Assembly: GCA_036873755.1 (NCBI GenBank)
Contig: JAVTVY010025415.1
Coordinates: forward strand, 37,524 to 101,523
Length of the DNA stretch: 64,000 nucleotides
DNA from: Hanleya hanleyi
Lineage: Eukaryota > Mollusca > Polyplacophora > Lepidopleurida > Hanleyidae
Reading direction: 5' to 3'
Position 1 is the stretch's first letter; each line of letters starts with the position of its first letter. Of the stretch, positions 13,567-24,599 are shown piece by piece. The notes beneath the pieces were generated by a model. The model did not search any database, was not told the origin of the DNA, and saw only the letters and a program-made list of their open reading frames with translations. The position numbers and the translations under genes are program-made.

Positions 13567-13708
13567 TGGCAGACCCGTCATGTAAGACAACTTCAATCGG
13601 CAACACTTTGCGTGAAATATACTTGGCGGCGGGCCCTTTTCACTCCTCGGTTGAATGGTTCCCCACATGTAGTCACCTATTGTATGTGTCTTACATGACG
13701 GATTTGCC
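13567..13708. mobile_element. 142-bp MITE with direct repeat CATGATT
   Basis: Terminal inverted repeats are visible: the left reads GGCAGACCCGTCATGTAAGA, and the right, reverse-complemented, GGCAAATCCGTCATGTAAGA. CATGATT flanks both sides (13560-13566 and 13709-13715), consistent with a target-site duplication, although the exact element/duplication boundary could shift by a few bases. It is non-coding and the superfamily is not assigned. Confidence 0.65.
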
Positions 13709-14260
13709 CATGATTCAACCATGCCAAACTTTGGCCATTCTTGCCGGACATCAAGCTTTATAGCCTATTTGGATTAAATTATTATTATGGACTCTAGACA
13801 GTACTCTGCATAAGATAAGATGCCAATAAGATTCTCATAAATGTCAAAAAGTTTCAGCTCTCTTGTTCTGTTCATTTCAGAGCTGCAGTGAAAAATTTGG
13901 TAGGGGTACCCTCCCACCCAAGCCAGATAGGGTTAAGCATGGGCACGCCGATTTTGAATCAGGAGACCTGATAGCTGACTAATAATGTAACATTTGATGA
14001 GCAGACCACCATTTTTACCTATAACCCAATGGATGGTTTTGCATTTGGGCAGCACATGTAATCTTTAATCCTCACCTGGCCATGGCTAACATTTGGGGTT
14101 AACTGTCAAAGGAGTGATGCTTTTATCAGTAACAACTAACAAGGACCACATGTGAAAGGGGGTAAGCTTTCAAGTTATCTTAGAAAAATGATAGCGCTCT
14201 GTTGCCAGGTATTGATAATTCTAGGTCAGGGACAGGTGCAGGGTAAAGTAAAAACAAATA

Positions 14261-17132
14261 CGGTAATTTCCCTAATAATTCACGATGCAGTGATGAAACT
14301 CGCAACTCCAAAAATTGACTACTTTCGAATTATTTGTCACGCTAATTCCAGAAAAACGCTTACATTCGAATTATATGTTACGCCGATTTTCACGGAAGAT
14401 CCAAAATGGCGGACCGCTTCACCAGGATCGTTGTGATCTATTGATAACCATGTATTATGTTTGATATCTCTATAGTTCATTTAAAAGACTCTGGGACCCA
14501 GGGCTCATGAAACCCAATCGACAACTCGCCAAAGGCGACTAAAAAATGACAACTGGCGACTGAATTGTTCAGTTACTTGCCCAATGTGTCGATTAAAAAT
14601 AGAGAAAATCGCCAAAGTGGCGAGTGAATTTTTGTTACATGAAGTGTTTAGTCGCCAAAGTAATTTTGTGTTTAGTTTATCAGGCAGCGAAATCCGAGCA
14701 GGCCGAAAATGTACAGGAAATAATGACAGAGAATAATGCCGACGAAAAACAGACATGGGGAAATCCTAGTCTATTTACAGACCGCACGTGGTCTGATGTA
14801 ATATCTGAGATACCTCACCTAATTATATTTTGACTGGGCACGTGAAACCATGTGCAGGGTGGCATGGACGAGTCTATTTTGCGTGACACAATAAGATCAT
14901 GTGCTCGCCCCAGAAAAGATAATTCGCGACCCGTTGACTGTTCTCAGCCAATGGAATCATCATAGTAAAACATAATGTAAACAAATTTTATGAAACAAAC
15001 TTGGCGGGAATTTGCAAGGTCAAGAGTTGAAACGGCTTGTCCCATTCCAGTGCAAAGAGGTGATACGCCTAAAAGCATGACATGTGCGTTTTGACTTTAG
15101 TGTCGCTTCTAAAACAATTGCAGTCAAGTTACACCAGCTCAGTAATTTGGTTAAAAGTTTGCAGAGAAGTGGTTGGAAATTTCGTTTCATCTGACAGACT
15201 TTTCATTCTGGCCATTTCGGATTTGCGTAATCGACACACCAATGATCGTTTCGTTCACACAGGCTGTCGAGACAAGAGTACTCTGTGCACATATGTTTTG
15301 TTTTTTTCTCTCTTTTCTTTTTTCAAACTAACAATGGATTATCATGTTGTTGGAAACAAGTCCGTCATTTTATTACATGGAAACGTTGTTCTGGATTGGC
15401 AAGTGAATAAAACACCAACATCAATGTCTATTGACATTTCCCCATAGCTCAATACTCAACTGATCCCGTGCTGCAGCCAAAATGTATGGGGCACGTTATG
15501 CAGGTCTGCAGAAATGAAATAATGGCTCCCTCGACAAAGCAGTTGTGCACATACTAACTATTACGCCGAAGCCCTGACAGGGACAAACAGTGGGAAATAT
15601 TTATATTTTGTCCTACCATATCATCTGTTTATTAACTCTTTGCTACTTGCTGATAGTCTCGTTTGTCAGCCTTGTATGTTCGGATAAATGCATGCGAGAG
15701 GATTTTGTTATAGACAGTCTTTTTTTGAAGCAATATATTTGCATGTAGCTTGATTGAAACCCCGCTAAATATATATATTTTCAGAAAGCCCATACTTTAA
15801 TTAATCTGTCCTTCAAAATATCTGCCCATTTGTGTCTAAAATAAAACCAGACCAGGCGAGAAAATGAAATAAACAAAAAAAAAATCTCTGATTTCGACAA
15901 CATTACCGTGAGTGTATGTCCCAGCCAAATGATAGTTTCCATAAAAAATCTCTTCACGATTCGCCCAATTCAACCGGACGATCGTGCTAAAATACCAGTG
16001 CATCGTCCGTGTGGGTTTTAATCCGACATATAAATCCGAGAAACCCTTTATTTCCATTGTAAATCCAACAGTCGGCTCGCTAAAGTTTCAACGAAGCCAT
16101 TTTCTCTGGCGAGAAATTCAACCGGCACACGCAGACAAAGCGGCCGGCCAATCGCTGCCATTGTCTCACACGTCTCAACTAATCGGGCTTCGCGATACTA
16201 ACAGAGCCCGATCGAGCCCGATCGAGGTCAATTTGGTCACGCTATCAAAGAATGATCACATCTCTATCCAATCAAATCCTTCGTTATTCAATCCTATCCA
16301 ATCAAATCACTCGTCACAGGTCGAAAGACCCGGAAATGACCTTTAAAATGAAACCAATATCTCTAACATTCTACCGCGGGAAATGGGATTTCGATAGCGT
16401 TGAAAATGGTCAAAAAACGGCAAATTCTTCGCCGATTTTCTCAATTTTCACCACAAGGAAGGTACGTCTTCAATAAAATAAACTTGTTATACGTTTATTG
16501 CATGATTTACAATAAAATTTGAACGTATATTGTCGACTATTTCCTTGTCCAACGATGTGGACTACCGACGACCTCTCACTTGACGAACATTTTACTGTGC
16601 GGCGATTTTTTTGCGTGGTGGTGAATTGCAGCCGGTTTCGGCCGTTATGGGTATATATGATGCCGGCCGGTTTTGGCCGGTATAAGTACGAAAGGGTTAA
16701 AGAAAATGAGACATCGGAAATATCATTCAAGTTGCCGTTAAATTATTTTCTATTGATCAAGTAGGTGCCCCAAAATGGCCAGTTGACGGGCATTTTCGCC
16801 TCCAACCTCCGGCTAATGAGAACCCGGTTAGTGACTTCCGATCATAGTTCTATGATATGGAGAATTCGCAATAACAAAAACTGAACTTTTTTATTTTATT
16901 TCTGTGTCAACGGGTATACAAAAATTATTCTTGGTAACAAATTATTCTTAGTAACATATTCACTTGAGGCACGAACTCCGCGACGAAAACGGGAGTGTTC
17001 AAATTTATTGTTTCACGGGGATATCAAAAATGCTCCCGTTTTCGTTTTATTAGGATGAAGAAAATCATGACAGTGGAAAAATCGGCCGTTTTCGAATTAA
17101 ATTTGGAAGGTGAATTATTAGGGAAATTACCG
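14261..17132. mobile_element. 2.9-kb TA-flanked TIR element
   Basis: The left end CGGTAATTTCCCTAATAATT (plus CAC) recurs perfectly, reverse-complemented, at the right end (23 bp). TA lies immediately outside both ends (14259-14260 and 17133-17134). Just inside each end the word TTCGAATTA occurs again. These are hallmarks of a Tc1/mariner/pogo-type insertion. The ~2.87-kb interior has several frames of 70-121 codons (for example 15082-15447 +) but none shows a transposase motif I recognise. It also has a GCGAC/GCCA-rich patch at 14515-14660 and a CCAAT-containing CpG-bearing segment at 15990-16460. It may be a non-autonomous or host-sequence-carrying derivative, or contain nested insertions. 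Confidence 0.6.
15990..16467 (+). promoter_or_regulatory. Candidate promoter/first exon (CCAAT boxes, donor site)
   Basis: Compared with its AT-rich surroundings this stretch is visibly richer in CpG. It holds CCAAT words at about 16147, 16269 and 16299 (the last two as ATCCAATCAAATC) and repeated CCCGATCGAG. It runs into AAG/GTACGT at 16459-16467, which matches a strong metazoan 5' splice site. I infer a possible promoter and non-coding first exon on +. It lies inside the TA-flanked element, so it could be the element's own promoter or captured sequence. No TATA box or transcript evidence is available. Confidence 0.25.
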
Positions 17133-17762
17133 TAGGACATGTATGAAGTATTTGGAGGTTGGTAAATTCACCATAATCTAGTGGCCTGAACCTCGAAAGA
17201 ATGTGGTCTCCAACTATGTTTAATAATGCTAAGGCTTTTACCCGTGTCAAAAGAACATTACAATAAACGTCCAGAATTTGTTATCTTGGGTAATTTTTCC
17301 AAGCGGTGTATAGACTAATGCTCAGGAATGACAGATATCAAGCGCAATGCTGTCAGAATTCTTATACCCCATTGGTTTTCTTGACCAACTGCTTTTAGTT
17401 ATAAACTACATCTGTGCTGTTCAACACTTGCAAAATATATGACAGAGTGTTTCTGTCCCCTCTGTGCTTTTAGTATGTCATTATTGTCTTGAATTATTTT
17501 AAAATATATTCCTCTTATAGTCACTGGATGTTGAAGGTTGACAATCAATAAGGGAAGCTGCACAAACTTGGAAACTCCAACCTGAACAGACAGAACAATG
17601 TCTCACCTTTTCCCAGGAACAAGAAGTCGGTAATCAATAGGAACTTGTAGTTGATCCTTCCTCTTTCCTTTTGTTCTCACCATATCTCGGAACTTTTTGT
17701 AGACTTTAGCCATGGTTATTTTCCTTCCCATAGAGAAGGGAATTCAAGAAATTAAACAACAG
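17133..17762. other. No recognisable feature
   Basis: Sequence between the TA-flanked element and the candidate exon. TTTTCCTTCCC just upstream of 17740 could serve as a polypyrimidine tract for the acceptor at 17762, but an in-frame stop lies between them. Nothing else was recognised. Confidence 0.4.
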
Positions 17763-17993
17763 AATATCAAAAACACATCACCTGGGATGATTTTGTTGAG
17801 CTTTCTGATGGCTGTACCTTCACTATTTTACATGAACCACCTACAATATGTGGGCTGGTAATTAACTGTATTGACGGTAGAAAGGAACGAACGCGAAGAA
17901 TACGGACTTGGCTCATGCCCCAGTCAGAAGTTATCCAAGCATCCTGGAGTAACGTTCCAGAAAAAGGTAGACGGTACGGACATATTCTCAAAG
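17763..17993 (+). CDS. Candidate internal exon of an unrecognised gene (exon A)
   Basis: The sequence reads open for 76 codons between an AG at 17761-17762 and a GT donor at 17994 (AAAG/GTAGGC). The frame starts with two bases completing a codon and ends with one base of a split codon. The product (from TYR-GLN-LYS through ..GHILK) has mixed hydrophobic/charged composition, with WDDFVELSDG, GLVINCIDGR and RRIRTWLMP as landmarks. It looks more like a folded domain than chance sequence. I do not recognise the family. The split phase joins correctly to the candidate exon at 18348, which is the main support. The acceptor is weak because its immediate upstream bases are A-rich. A longer minus-strand frame (17767-18060) overlaps and is taken as a shadow. 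Confidence 0.4.
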
Positions 17994-18347
17994 GTAGGCA
18001 ATCCCAGATTTGCTCTTCGTGACGCCAGGACCGAGGAAAGCCTAATGGATTCATCAGCATGTCATTCCAGTCCCACTAAACGGGAGTGAAATGCACCGAG
18101 ATGAATAAGTCAGTTAGCACACCTACATGTACGACCAAGAAAACAAAAGTTTGAGGTGAACTCGCTAAACTTTTATCACCTAGCTCTCCTCTACTTGAAC
18201 AGCTCTCGGGCTAAATGATACACAAGCAGGTACGGTTCCAAACTGGCAGCTGGCAAAGTGGGTTTTAACGGCAACTTTTGGCTGAGTCTACCGTGAAAAT
18301 GTTTTGCATCCATCCATCTCTGCTCCCTGCATGCTCACCTCTGACAG

Positions 18348-18460
18348 AAGAATGTCATTTCTTTCTTTCCAAGTATGAACTTAGTTGGCATACATCGACG
18401 CTGTATGTATCGGGAGTGAAGATACCGGCAAGACGAAATGACATGGTGGAGCTTATTAGA
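18348..18460 (+). CDS. Candidate internal exon of an unrecognised gene (exon B)
   Basis: This stretch is preceded by a good acceptor (pyrimidine-rich TGCTCACCTCTGACAG, ending at 18347) and followed by AGA/GTAAGA, a strong donor, at 18461. The two leading bases AA complete the single G left over from exon A, giving a Glu codon. The 37 following codons are open, with landmarks CHFFLSKYELSWHTS and VKIPARRNDMVELIR, and end in phase 0. Together with exon A this gives about 114 residues of a larger protein whose other exons I could not place. The function is unknown. The two-exon phase agreement is what is seen; the gene itself is inference. Confidence 0.45.
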
Positions 18461-20079
18461 GTAAGACCGACGTGATGAGCGGCAAAATGATTCCTTAAAC
18501 ACATGATAATATTAGCTAGACTGCAGCTATACCTACACTACAGAGAAACAGCCTAGGTAGATAGATACTTCTAGCAGATAACGTTTCACTTTGCTGTTTT
18601 AAAATAGAAACCATCTTGGTATTTGTCGAAAAAATATAATCCCCTAAGAAACGTGGCCCGATAATATTGCAGGTCTACAGATCTACTAATATCTGATACA
18701 CTGATACAATGAGCAGAACTCGTGACTCGTCTTGATAATTTAGAGTGCTTGACAACTTACACAATGGTATGGGGTTGTGTGGACCTGAATCTCTAGGTGA
18801 ACCCTATTGAGTAATTGAGGTAACATTCCAGCATTCGAGACCCTGCCATGGTAACAAGGTAGAAGAGAATGAGCAATATGAACAGGGTTTTGACAGCTGC
18901 ACCTGTCCAAGACATTGGTCACAAATTCTGTAGATTCTTGGGGAATTTTAATAGGGATCTGTCCCACATACACGATCTCCTGTCAAACACGTTGTCTTGA
19001 GCATTCAGCAAACATGTGGTGAATAAATAATTCATTCAGAAATTCCATACTCTTGAGTATGTTTAAGATGGGAAACGGACAGAAGTATTAAATGAGGCTT
19101 ATCGAGCTAGTTTTACAAAATTCTAACCCGTTTTATAATCAGGTGAGACGGCCATTTTGCTTAATAACTTTTCAATAATCCATCTTCAAATTTCAAGATA
19201 TTCAGGCGAGATAGCTTGCATTTTGTTTCATAATATAAAATTATATAACTATCCAACAGAAATACCGGAAGTTAGTTTGATAAATTAAAAAATATATAAT
19301 AATTCATAATTCCTATAACCTAGGAAATTGCACATATACAACGTCAATTTTTTTTTTTTTTTTTTCTTTCATTTCCAGAATAGCTTAATTTCCTAGATCC
19401 ACTGACAGCAAAGTACAAAATTGTATTTGATTGAAGCTTATACAGCTAAAGACTTAATGCTGATGGTTGCAATGTGGTTGACATCAAAGGATAAACATAC
19501 AATTGTAAATCCTAAGGTTTAATTAAGTCTAACCACTGGGAGCCGATTATATTGACCTGAAACATCCAGTTCTACTAATATTGAATATAAACTCCTATGT
19601 TATCTCCAGGCTGTAGACATCGGTGAACAAATTGTTCATTGTCAGAAATAGTTTGTAACAATTCGTTTCATGCATACACGTTTCATTTCAGGCATACATG
19701 AAACTTAACAGAGGACTAATTTAATACAAACAGACAATATCGATCAACTTTATTGATCATCTTGAGGAAGAAACCTTCACCTCCCTGTTGTGATATACAT
19801 GTACAGATTATTCATCATTAAACCCCAAGATCAGTCAATTTATTCCAACATCATGATTACCCCTCATTATATCGAGCACATTTATTCCAGGTAAATTTGA
19901 ATTTTGTTAATCCAGTCATTTAAAATTTGTTTTAATGAATTGTAATGAATAGAGAACGAATGTATCAAATTTCATGTATTTATGTTTCTGGTAACTTTTA
20001 TAATGAATATCTAATATTGGGCTCTGCTAGCACCTAAATGATGAGGACAGAATTATTATTCTTCTACACAATGTGTTCT
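18461..20079. other. No recognisable feature
   Basis: Probably intron or intergenic. A weak acceptor followed by an open stretch near 18894 could be a further exon but lacks a donor. A T run lies at 19350-19365. No repeats of note. Confidence 0.4.
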
Positions 20080-20087
20080 GACAGATC

Positions 20088-20796
20088 CACAGGCCCGCAA
20101 AACAAGAGTTTGTGGAGGGGGGGGGTATTAGGGTGAAGTGTCGAAATATGGGGTCTCTATATAAACTTCATGCTTTATATAAATCCACATAAAGGTGTGA
20201 AACGGACTTTGGGGGAATCGAGAAATAAACGGTTTACCGCCAAACAAAATACATCAGTATATTCTACAAGTATCACTTTATATATTCCTGTCGTCAAATT
20301 AGTAAATTTGTGCAATATTTTACCTTTGCCGGGCGACGTAACTGTCCGTCCATCTAGGAACAGTTAGATTATGGCGGGCTTTGTTCTCAGTTCTGATTGG
20401 TCAGTAGCGACACGCCTTCGGCAAGAGAGGGCACGCACTGATCAGCTGTCGCGACTGACCAATCAGAATTGAGAACGAAGCCCGCCATAATCTAACTGTT
20501 CCTAGATGGACAGACAGTTACGTTGGATTTTGAATCGCCCGGCAAAGGTAAAAAATTGCACAAATTTACTAATTTGACGACAGGAATATATAAAGTGATA
20601 CTTGTAGAATATGCTGATGTATCTTGTTTGGTGGTAAACCGTTTATTTCTCGATTCACCCAAAGTCCGTTTCACACCTTTATGTGGATTTATATAAAGCA
20701 TGGGATTATATACAGAGAACCCATATTTCGACACTTCACCCTAATACCACCGGCACCCCTCCCCCCCAAAAAACACTCTTGTTTTGCGGGCCTGTG
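20088..20796. mobile_element. 709-bp foldback element with 8-bp TSD
   Basis: Nearly the whole element is one inverted repeat: the left arm runs from 20088 to about 20411, the loop is about 35 bp, and the right arm runs to 20796. The ends are perfect inverted repeats (CACAGGCCCGCAAAACAAGA). GACAGATC flanks both sides (20080-20087 and 20797-20804), an 8-bp target duplication as made by hAT-type and some other transposases. Both arms carry the same short frame: 65 codons on + (20170-20367) and 80 codons on - (20492-20734), sharing the start LYINPHKGVKRTLGESRNKR. Paired CCAATCA/TGATTGG boxes flank the loop. A transcript through it would form a long hairpin. It has no transposase and is non-autonomous. 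Confidence 0.85.
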
Positions 20797-20804
20797 GACA
20801 GATC

Positions 20805-22345
20805 ATTGCCTGTAAAATATTACACTCACCTACATGTATCTAACCTTTGGTTGGTTTAATCAATCAGTCTGATTTAATTGCACAGGTGGTAATAGAAGTT
20901 GTAATATGCAAACCCAATTTTTAGATCAGACGAAAAAAATAATCTAGCTTCACTAATTAAGGGAAATAAATGTCAGACTTAATTATCTTAATAAGCAATT
21001 AATAGTACACTGCTATGATGATCATCTAGTGGACCTTTCCCAGCTGCATTCTTAGACAAAGGTTTGCCCTGTCTGACTTCTCTTGCCTATGCCTACAGCA
21101 TGGGGAATATTTTCAAGTATTGTTAACTGGTGTAAATATGTTAAATATCCTACTATTCAAAGAAAGGACCATTATAATTTTGTACCATTATGATAATTTT
21201 GCAGGTTCAAGTCAAAAATATTCCAGTTATCACTGATTAAAAATATTCCGCATACTGTAGGCATAAGTATGAAACAAATTTATGCAGGGAGTCGCATGTC
21301 ATTGCACCCGCCAATGTGCCGTAGCAAAATTTTGACTAAGATTAACTCAGGGAAAAGTCCATGAAAGAAAACAAGTACATGTATATCACAAAACGTATCA
21401 ATTGAGTGATAAAGAGAGATACTTGTATACTGAATACATGCAATGGATGGGGCTAATATGTTTAATGAGTTTTCTTTTTATATTAAAGTGAATAGATTTA
21501 TGTTTCTGCAGAAAAGGTCATCTGTATGACATGTCATCAAAGGTTAGTATATTTGGTCCCACTCAGGTTGCGGTGGTTGTTCAATCCATGAATGTGTTTA
21601 TTTGTTATCCCACAGGCAAATTTGTATTTAATATCAGGATTGTGATTGGTTAAAAGGTCGGGTTGCATGGTTTCTTCTAGAATATTTGTGAAGGGGGCTC
21701 TTTTTTTTGTGTGTGAATATTCAAAAGGCTATATGTAAAAATATAGTGATTTTGAGGAATTTTTATGAAACAAAATCAGCATTTATTTTTTATGACAGGA
21801 GTTAAAAGACCCCGAAAGAGGTCTAGATAAAACTCTGGGTTGTATAAACCCATCCACCCTGATTGATGTATCATTAACTACATGTAATACTATGCCTCCA
21901 GCTGCACCATGCAGGTTTATCTGTATTGTTCTTTGGTGGGTCACTGATGATAAATTGACATTACAATCTATCGAGACTGAAGAAAACTAAATAAACACAT
22001 AGCCATGATAATTGTAAACTAAATGGTCACATTTTCCACAAATCAATCAATCCATGATATTGATCTTGACCGTAATCAATCTATCAGGTCAGCTGATTAA
22101 TGGATCAAACAGCCAATCAACTGATACGTGTAGACGTCACATCAACCAATCATCAGTCAAGATCAGTTTAATAATCAAATACATGTAAATCAGTTAATTA
22201 TCATTTCACTGAATTAATCAATTGTGTCAACCCTTGTGAGTCAGATAGTTAATCAATTAATTTAACCAATCATATCCTTTGGGTGTGGAATTTGGTTTAA
22301 TGTCACAACCAATGTTATTTCACCCATATAGTGACAGCTAGTTTG
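20805..22345. other. No recognisable gene
   Basis: AT-rich sequence without defensible exons. The block 22020-22280 is dense in ATCAAT/CAATCA words, a low-complexity composition, but is not a clean tandem repeat. Confidence 0.45.
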
Positions 22346-22349
22346 AATG

Positions 22350-22560
22350 GTGAAAGAAGCCGGAGTAGCCGGAGAGAACCACCGCTGTCAACAAGTAACT
22401 GGCAACAAGTCGACAATCACCGCTGTCGACAAGTAACTTGCAACTGTCGACAAGTAACTGTGTGCACACATGCTCCAGTGGGGCTCAGACCCATGCCCGT
22501 TCAGCGGTGTGAGCTAGGCTAGCAGTCATCAGCGAAACACCTTGGGCCACTCGGCCACCA
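22350..22560 (-). mobile_element. tRNA-derived SINE-like element (Ser/Leu-type head)
   Basis: On the minus strand the head reads GGTGGCCGAGTGGCCCAAGG. It contains an A box TGGCCGAGTGG (22547-22557) and, ~55 nt downstream, a B-box-like GGGTCTGAGCCC (22481-22492). The spacing and the GGTGGCCGAGTGG start resemble a type II (Ser/Leu) tRNA with a long variable arm. The T-arm B box is degenerate and the molecule does not close into a clean acceptor stem, so this is a SINE head or tRNA pseudogene, not a functional tRNA. The body (22380-22460) contains three related copies of GTCGACAAGTAACT. Exact ends were not determined. Confidence 0.55.
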
Positions 22561-22561
22561 A

Positions 22562-24285
22562 AGATCCTCATATCCTTTGATAAATTCTATCAAACTAATA
22601 CCAACTACATTGCATAGATCAGTCCTCTAGCTGTCAACCAACCAAGTTGATCACTAGACCAGGCCTGATCTCTAAACATGTACTGTCTAGTCTTCCCATG
22701 ATTGTCTTAACCAAGTTTAACAGATTTCAATTCCCCAGGAGAATTCATGAATCAGCTCCCAGGTATCTGAAGGAGTGAACAGTGTCTCATTATAAGCATA
22801 TATGTACAATCCAGGGTCTGTCTGGACTATTCTACATCATTAATATATTGGAGCAGTGCAGCTTTGGTTTTCATCAAGGTAGACTACCCAGATGACGGGG
22901 TCATTGTGATTATATCGGCTCTGTCAGCTAGCTTAATTAGCCTGGTCAGCTAATCATCTCCCACCTTGTCAAGAGATTGTATTAAATCATCCCTGTTGAT
23001 CCTTGGGGAAATTCACCATCATAGTCTCCATCCAACCAAGTGCTCCAGTAAACAAGTGGAATACCATCATAAGGAACACCAGGTCTTGAATGCCTGTACT
23101 GCATGTCTGTGTAATTTAGATTGGCCAAATGATTTTCGCAAATATCCATTTCATAAAACAGCTGTCTAATTATTGATGATTGTGATTTCTGGTTTCTCTG
23201 TTACAATATTTACACAGTAAAAACAAATGGGGAATATTAAAGGGAATATGTCTGATCCACTTTCGGGTAATGCATACAGGGCTGTCACTAAGTTTTGAAG
23301 TACATGTAGCAGGTGGAAGACATGGAAGTAGACAGCCACAAAAAGTGACATATTACACATTTAGTGAACATTTCAAGTATAGAAATTATACGGAAAGTAC
23401 ATGTACATGTAGGCCGCAGTTTTAAGCCATCATTTTGGTGATAGTAGGGAGCCAAACAGTGGACACCTAGCTACCACCATATATATGTCACGAGATGATT
23501 CATTCAGAAATACATCAACAATTTTCAAACCCAAGTGAAATGTTAACTCTTGTTTTATCAAAGTTGTTGACAAAAACTGCTTGTTATACATCCCTCAAAT
23601 AGTTCGTAATTTGTAATAAATTTGTGAAGGTTAAAACAGGATCGATACATTTCAGGACTTGTGATCATGTAATTGGTAAATCAAGCAGAAATTAGAGCAC
23701 AGGTGCTCCACTGATGTGGCAGATGGTTTTTCATCCACACAAACTGACATCAGGATATCATTTCAGTTTGAAACTAATTTTTGAAACATGTCCAAAATGA
23801 CATGCCTCCAAGAAACCATGTAGAATTATTCAGTTGGAAAAGAAATGTGACGTACACAGGTAGAAAAAAAGATAGAGAATATGAGGTTTCAAAAGAAATG
23901 AAAGCTTGATAGAAACTAACTACGTAGATGCAGGATCAAGTAACATATCTTATCTTCAACTTATCTCAAGAACTTCTAAAGTTGTCATAGTCTCCGTTCT
24001 GAATCCATTAAGATATGGTAACATAGACTGTCTAATTAGGAGTGATATGTACAACCATTTTCAACCATACCAGCAAGCTTATGATTAGCCGATCTGACTG
24101 ACTTACAGACAGACTGACAGAGGCTCTATAGTGGAGAACGGACACATGGTCGAACATTGCACCTGTTCTTGTTTTCAGTTTAACATGCATACATGTATAT
24201 GCTAAGTACTGGGCGTTCACAGTGGAAGTGAGAGGCATTTGTCCCAGTGGATTTGTGAGAATGCATGATCAATGGAAATATATAG
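22562..24285. other. No recognisable gene
   Basis: Short chance frames only (67 codons at 22966-23169 +, 64 codons at 23166-23360 -). TACATGTA palindromes occur near 23305 and 23400. Confidence 0.45.
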
Positions 24286-24289
24286 AATT

Positions 24290-24570
24290 GTGATTTGTGT
24301 TATTAAATGTAGTGGATGCGATGCAAACTACATTGGACAGACAACATATCTAGAGTTCATAGAGCTCGCGTCCGAGTGCATAAACAAAAAATACTGACTG
24401 CATGATCTCTGAGAAATGTTTGTATGCAAGCATATATCCACACACTGTGGCAAAGATAATTTCAAAATATTCACTTTCTACAGAATTACCTCAGCTACAT
24501 TGCTCGAGTGATGGTTGGAATTTTGCAAAAATGAGATTATCTCCCACTATCTTCCTTCAGTGAACAGATA
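24290..24570 (+). pseudogene. Broken Penelope-like GIY-YIG endonuclease domain
   Basis: The translation starting at 24290 reads VICVIKCSGCDANYIGQT, matching the start of the GIY-YIG domain in Penelope-like retroelements, where a C..C...YIG(Q/E)T pattern is typical. Continuity then moves to another frame (SRVHRARVRVHKQKIL) and then to a third (HISTHCGKDNFKIFTFYR, about 24431-24484), ending with a P-S-V-N like the family's P-x-L-N near 24560. At least two frameshifts and several stops break it, so it is dead. The domain nicks DNA for target-primed reverse transcription. No reverse transcriptase remains upstream. This is a retroelement 3' relic. Confidence 0.65.
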
Positions 24571-24599
24571 ATGTATATCCTGTTTAAGGAGATTATGCT

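Noticed and set aside
14498..15576. Possible hAT element nested in the 2.9-kb element (CAGGGCTC ... GAAGCCCTG)
   Set aside because: Only 7-8 bases of the ends match, and no target duplication is seen at the edges.
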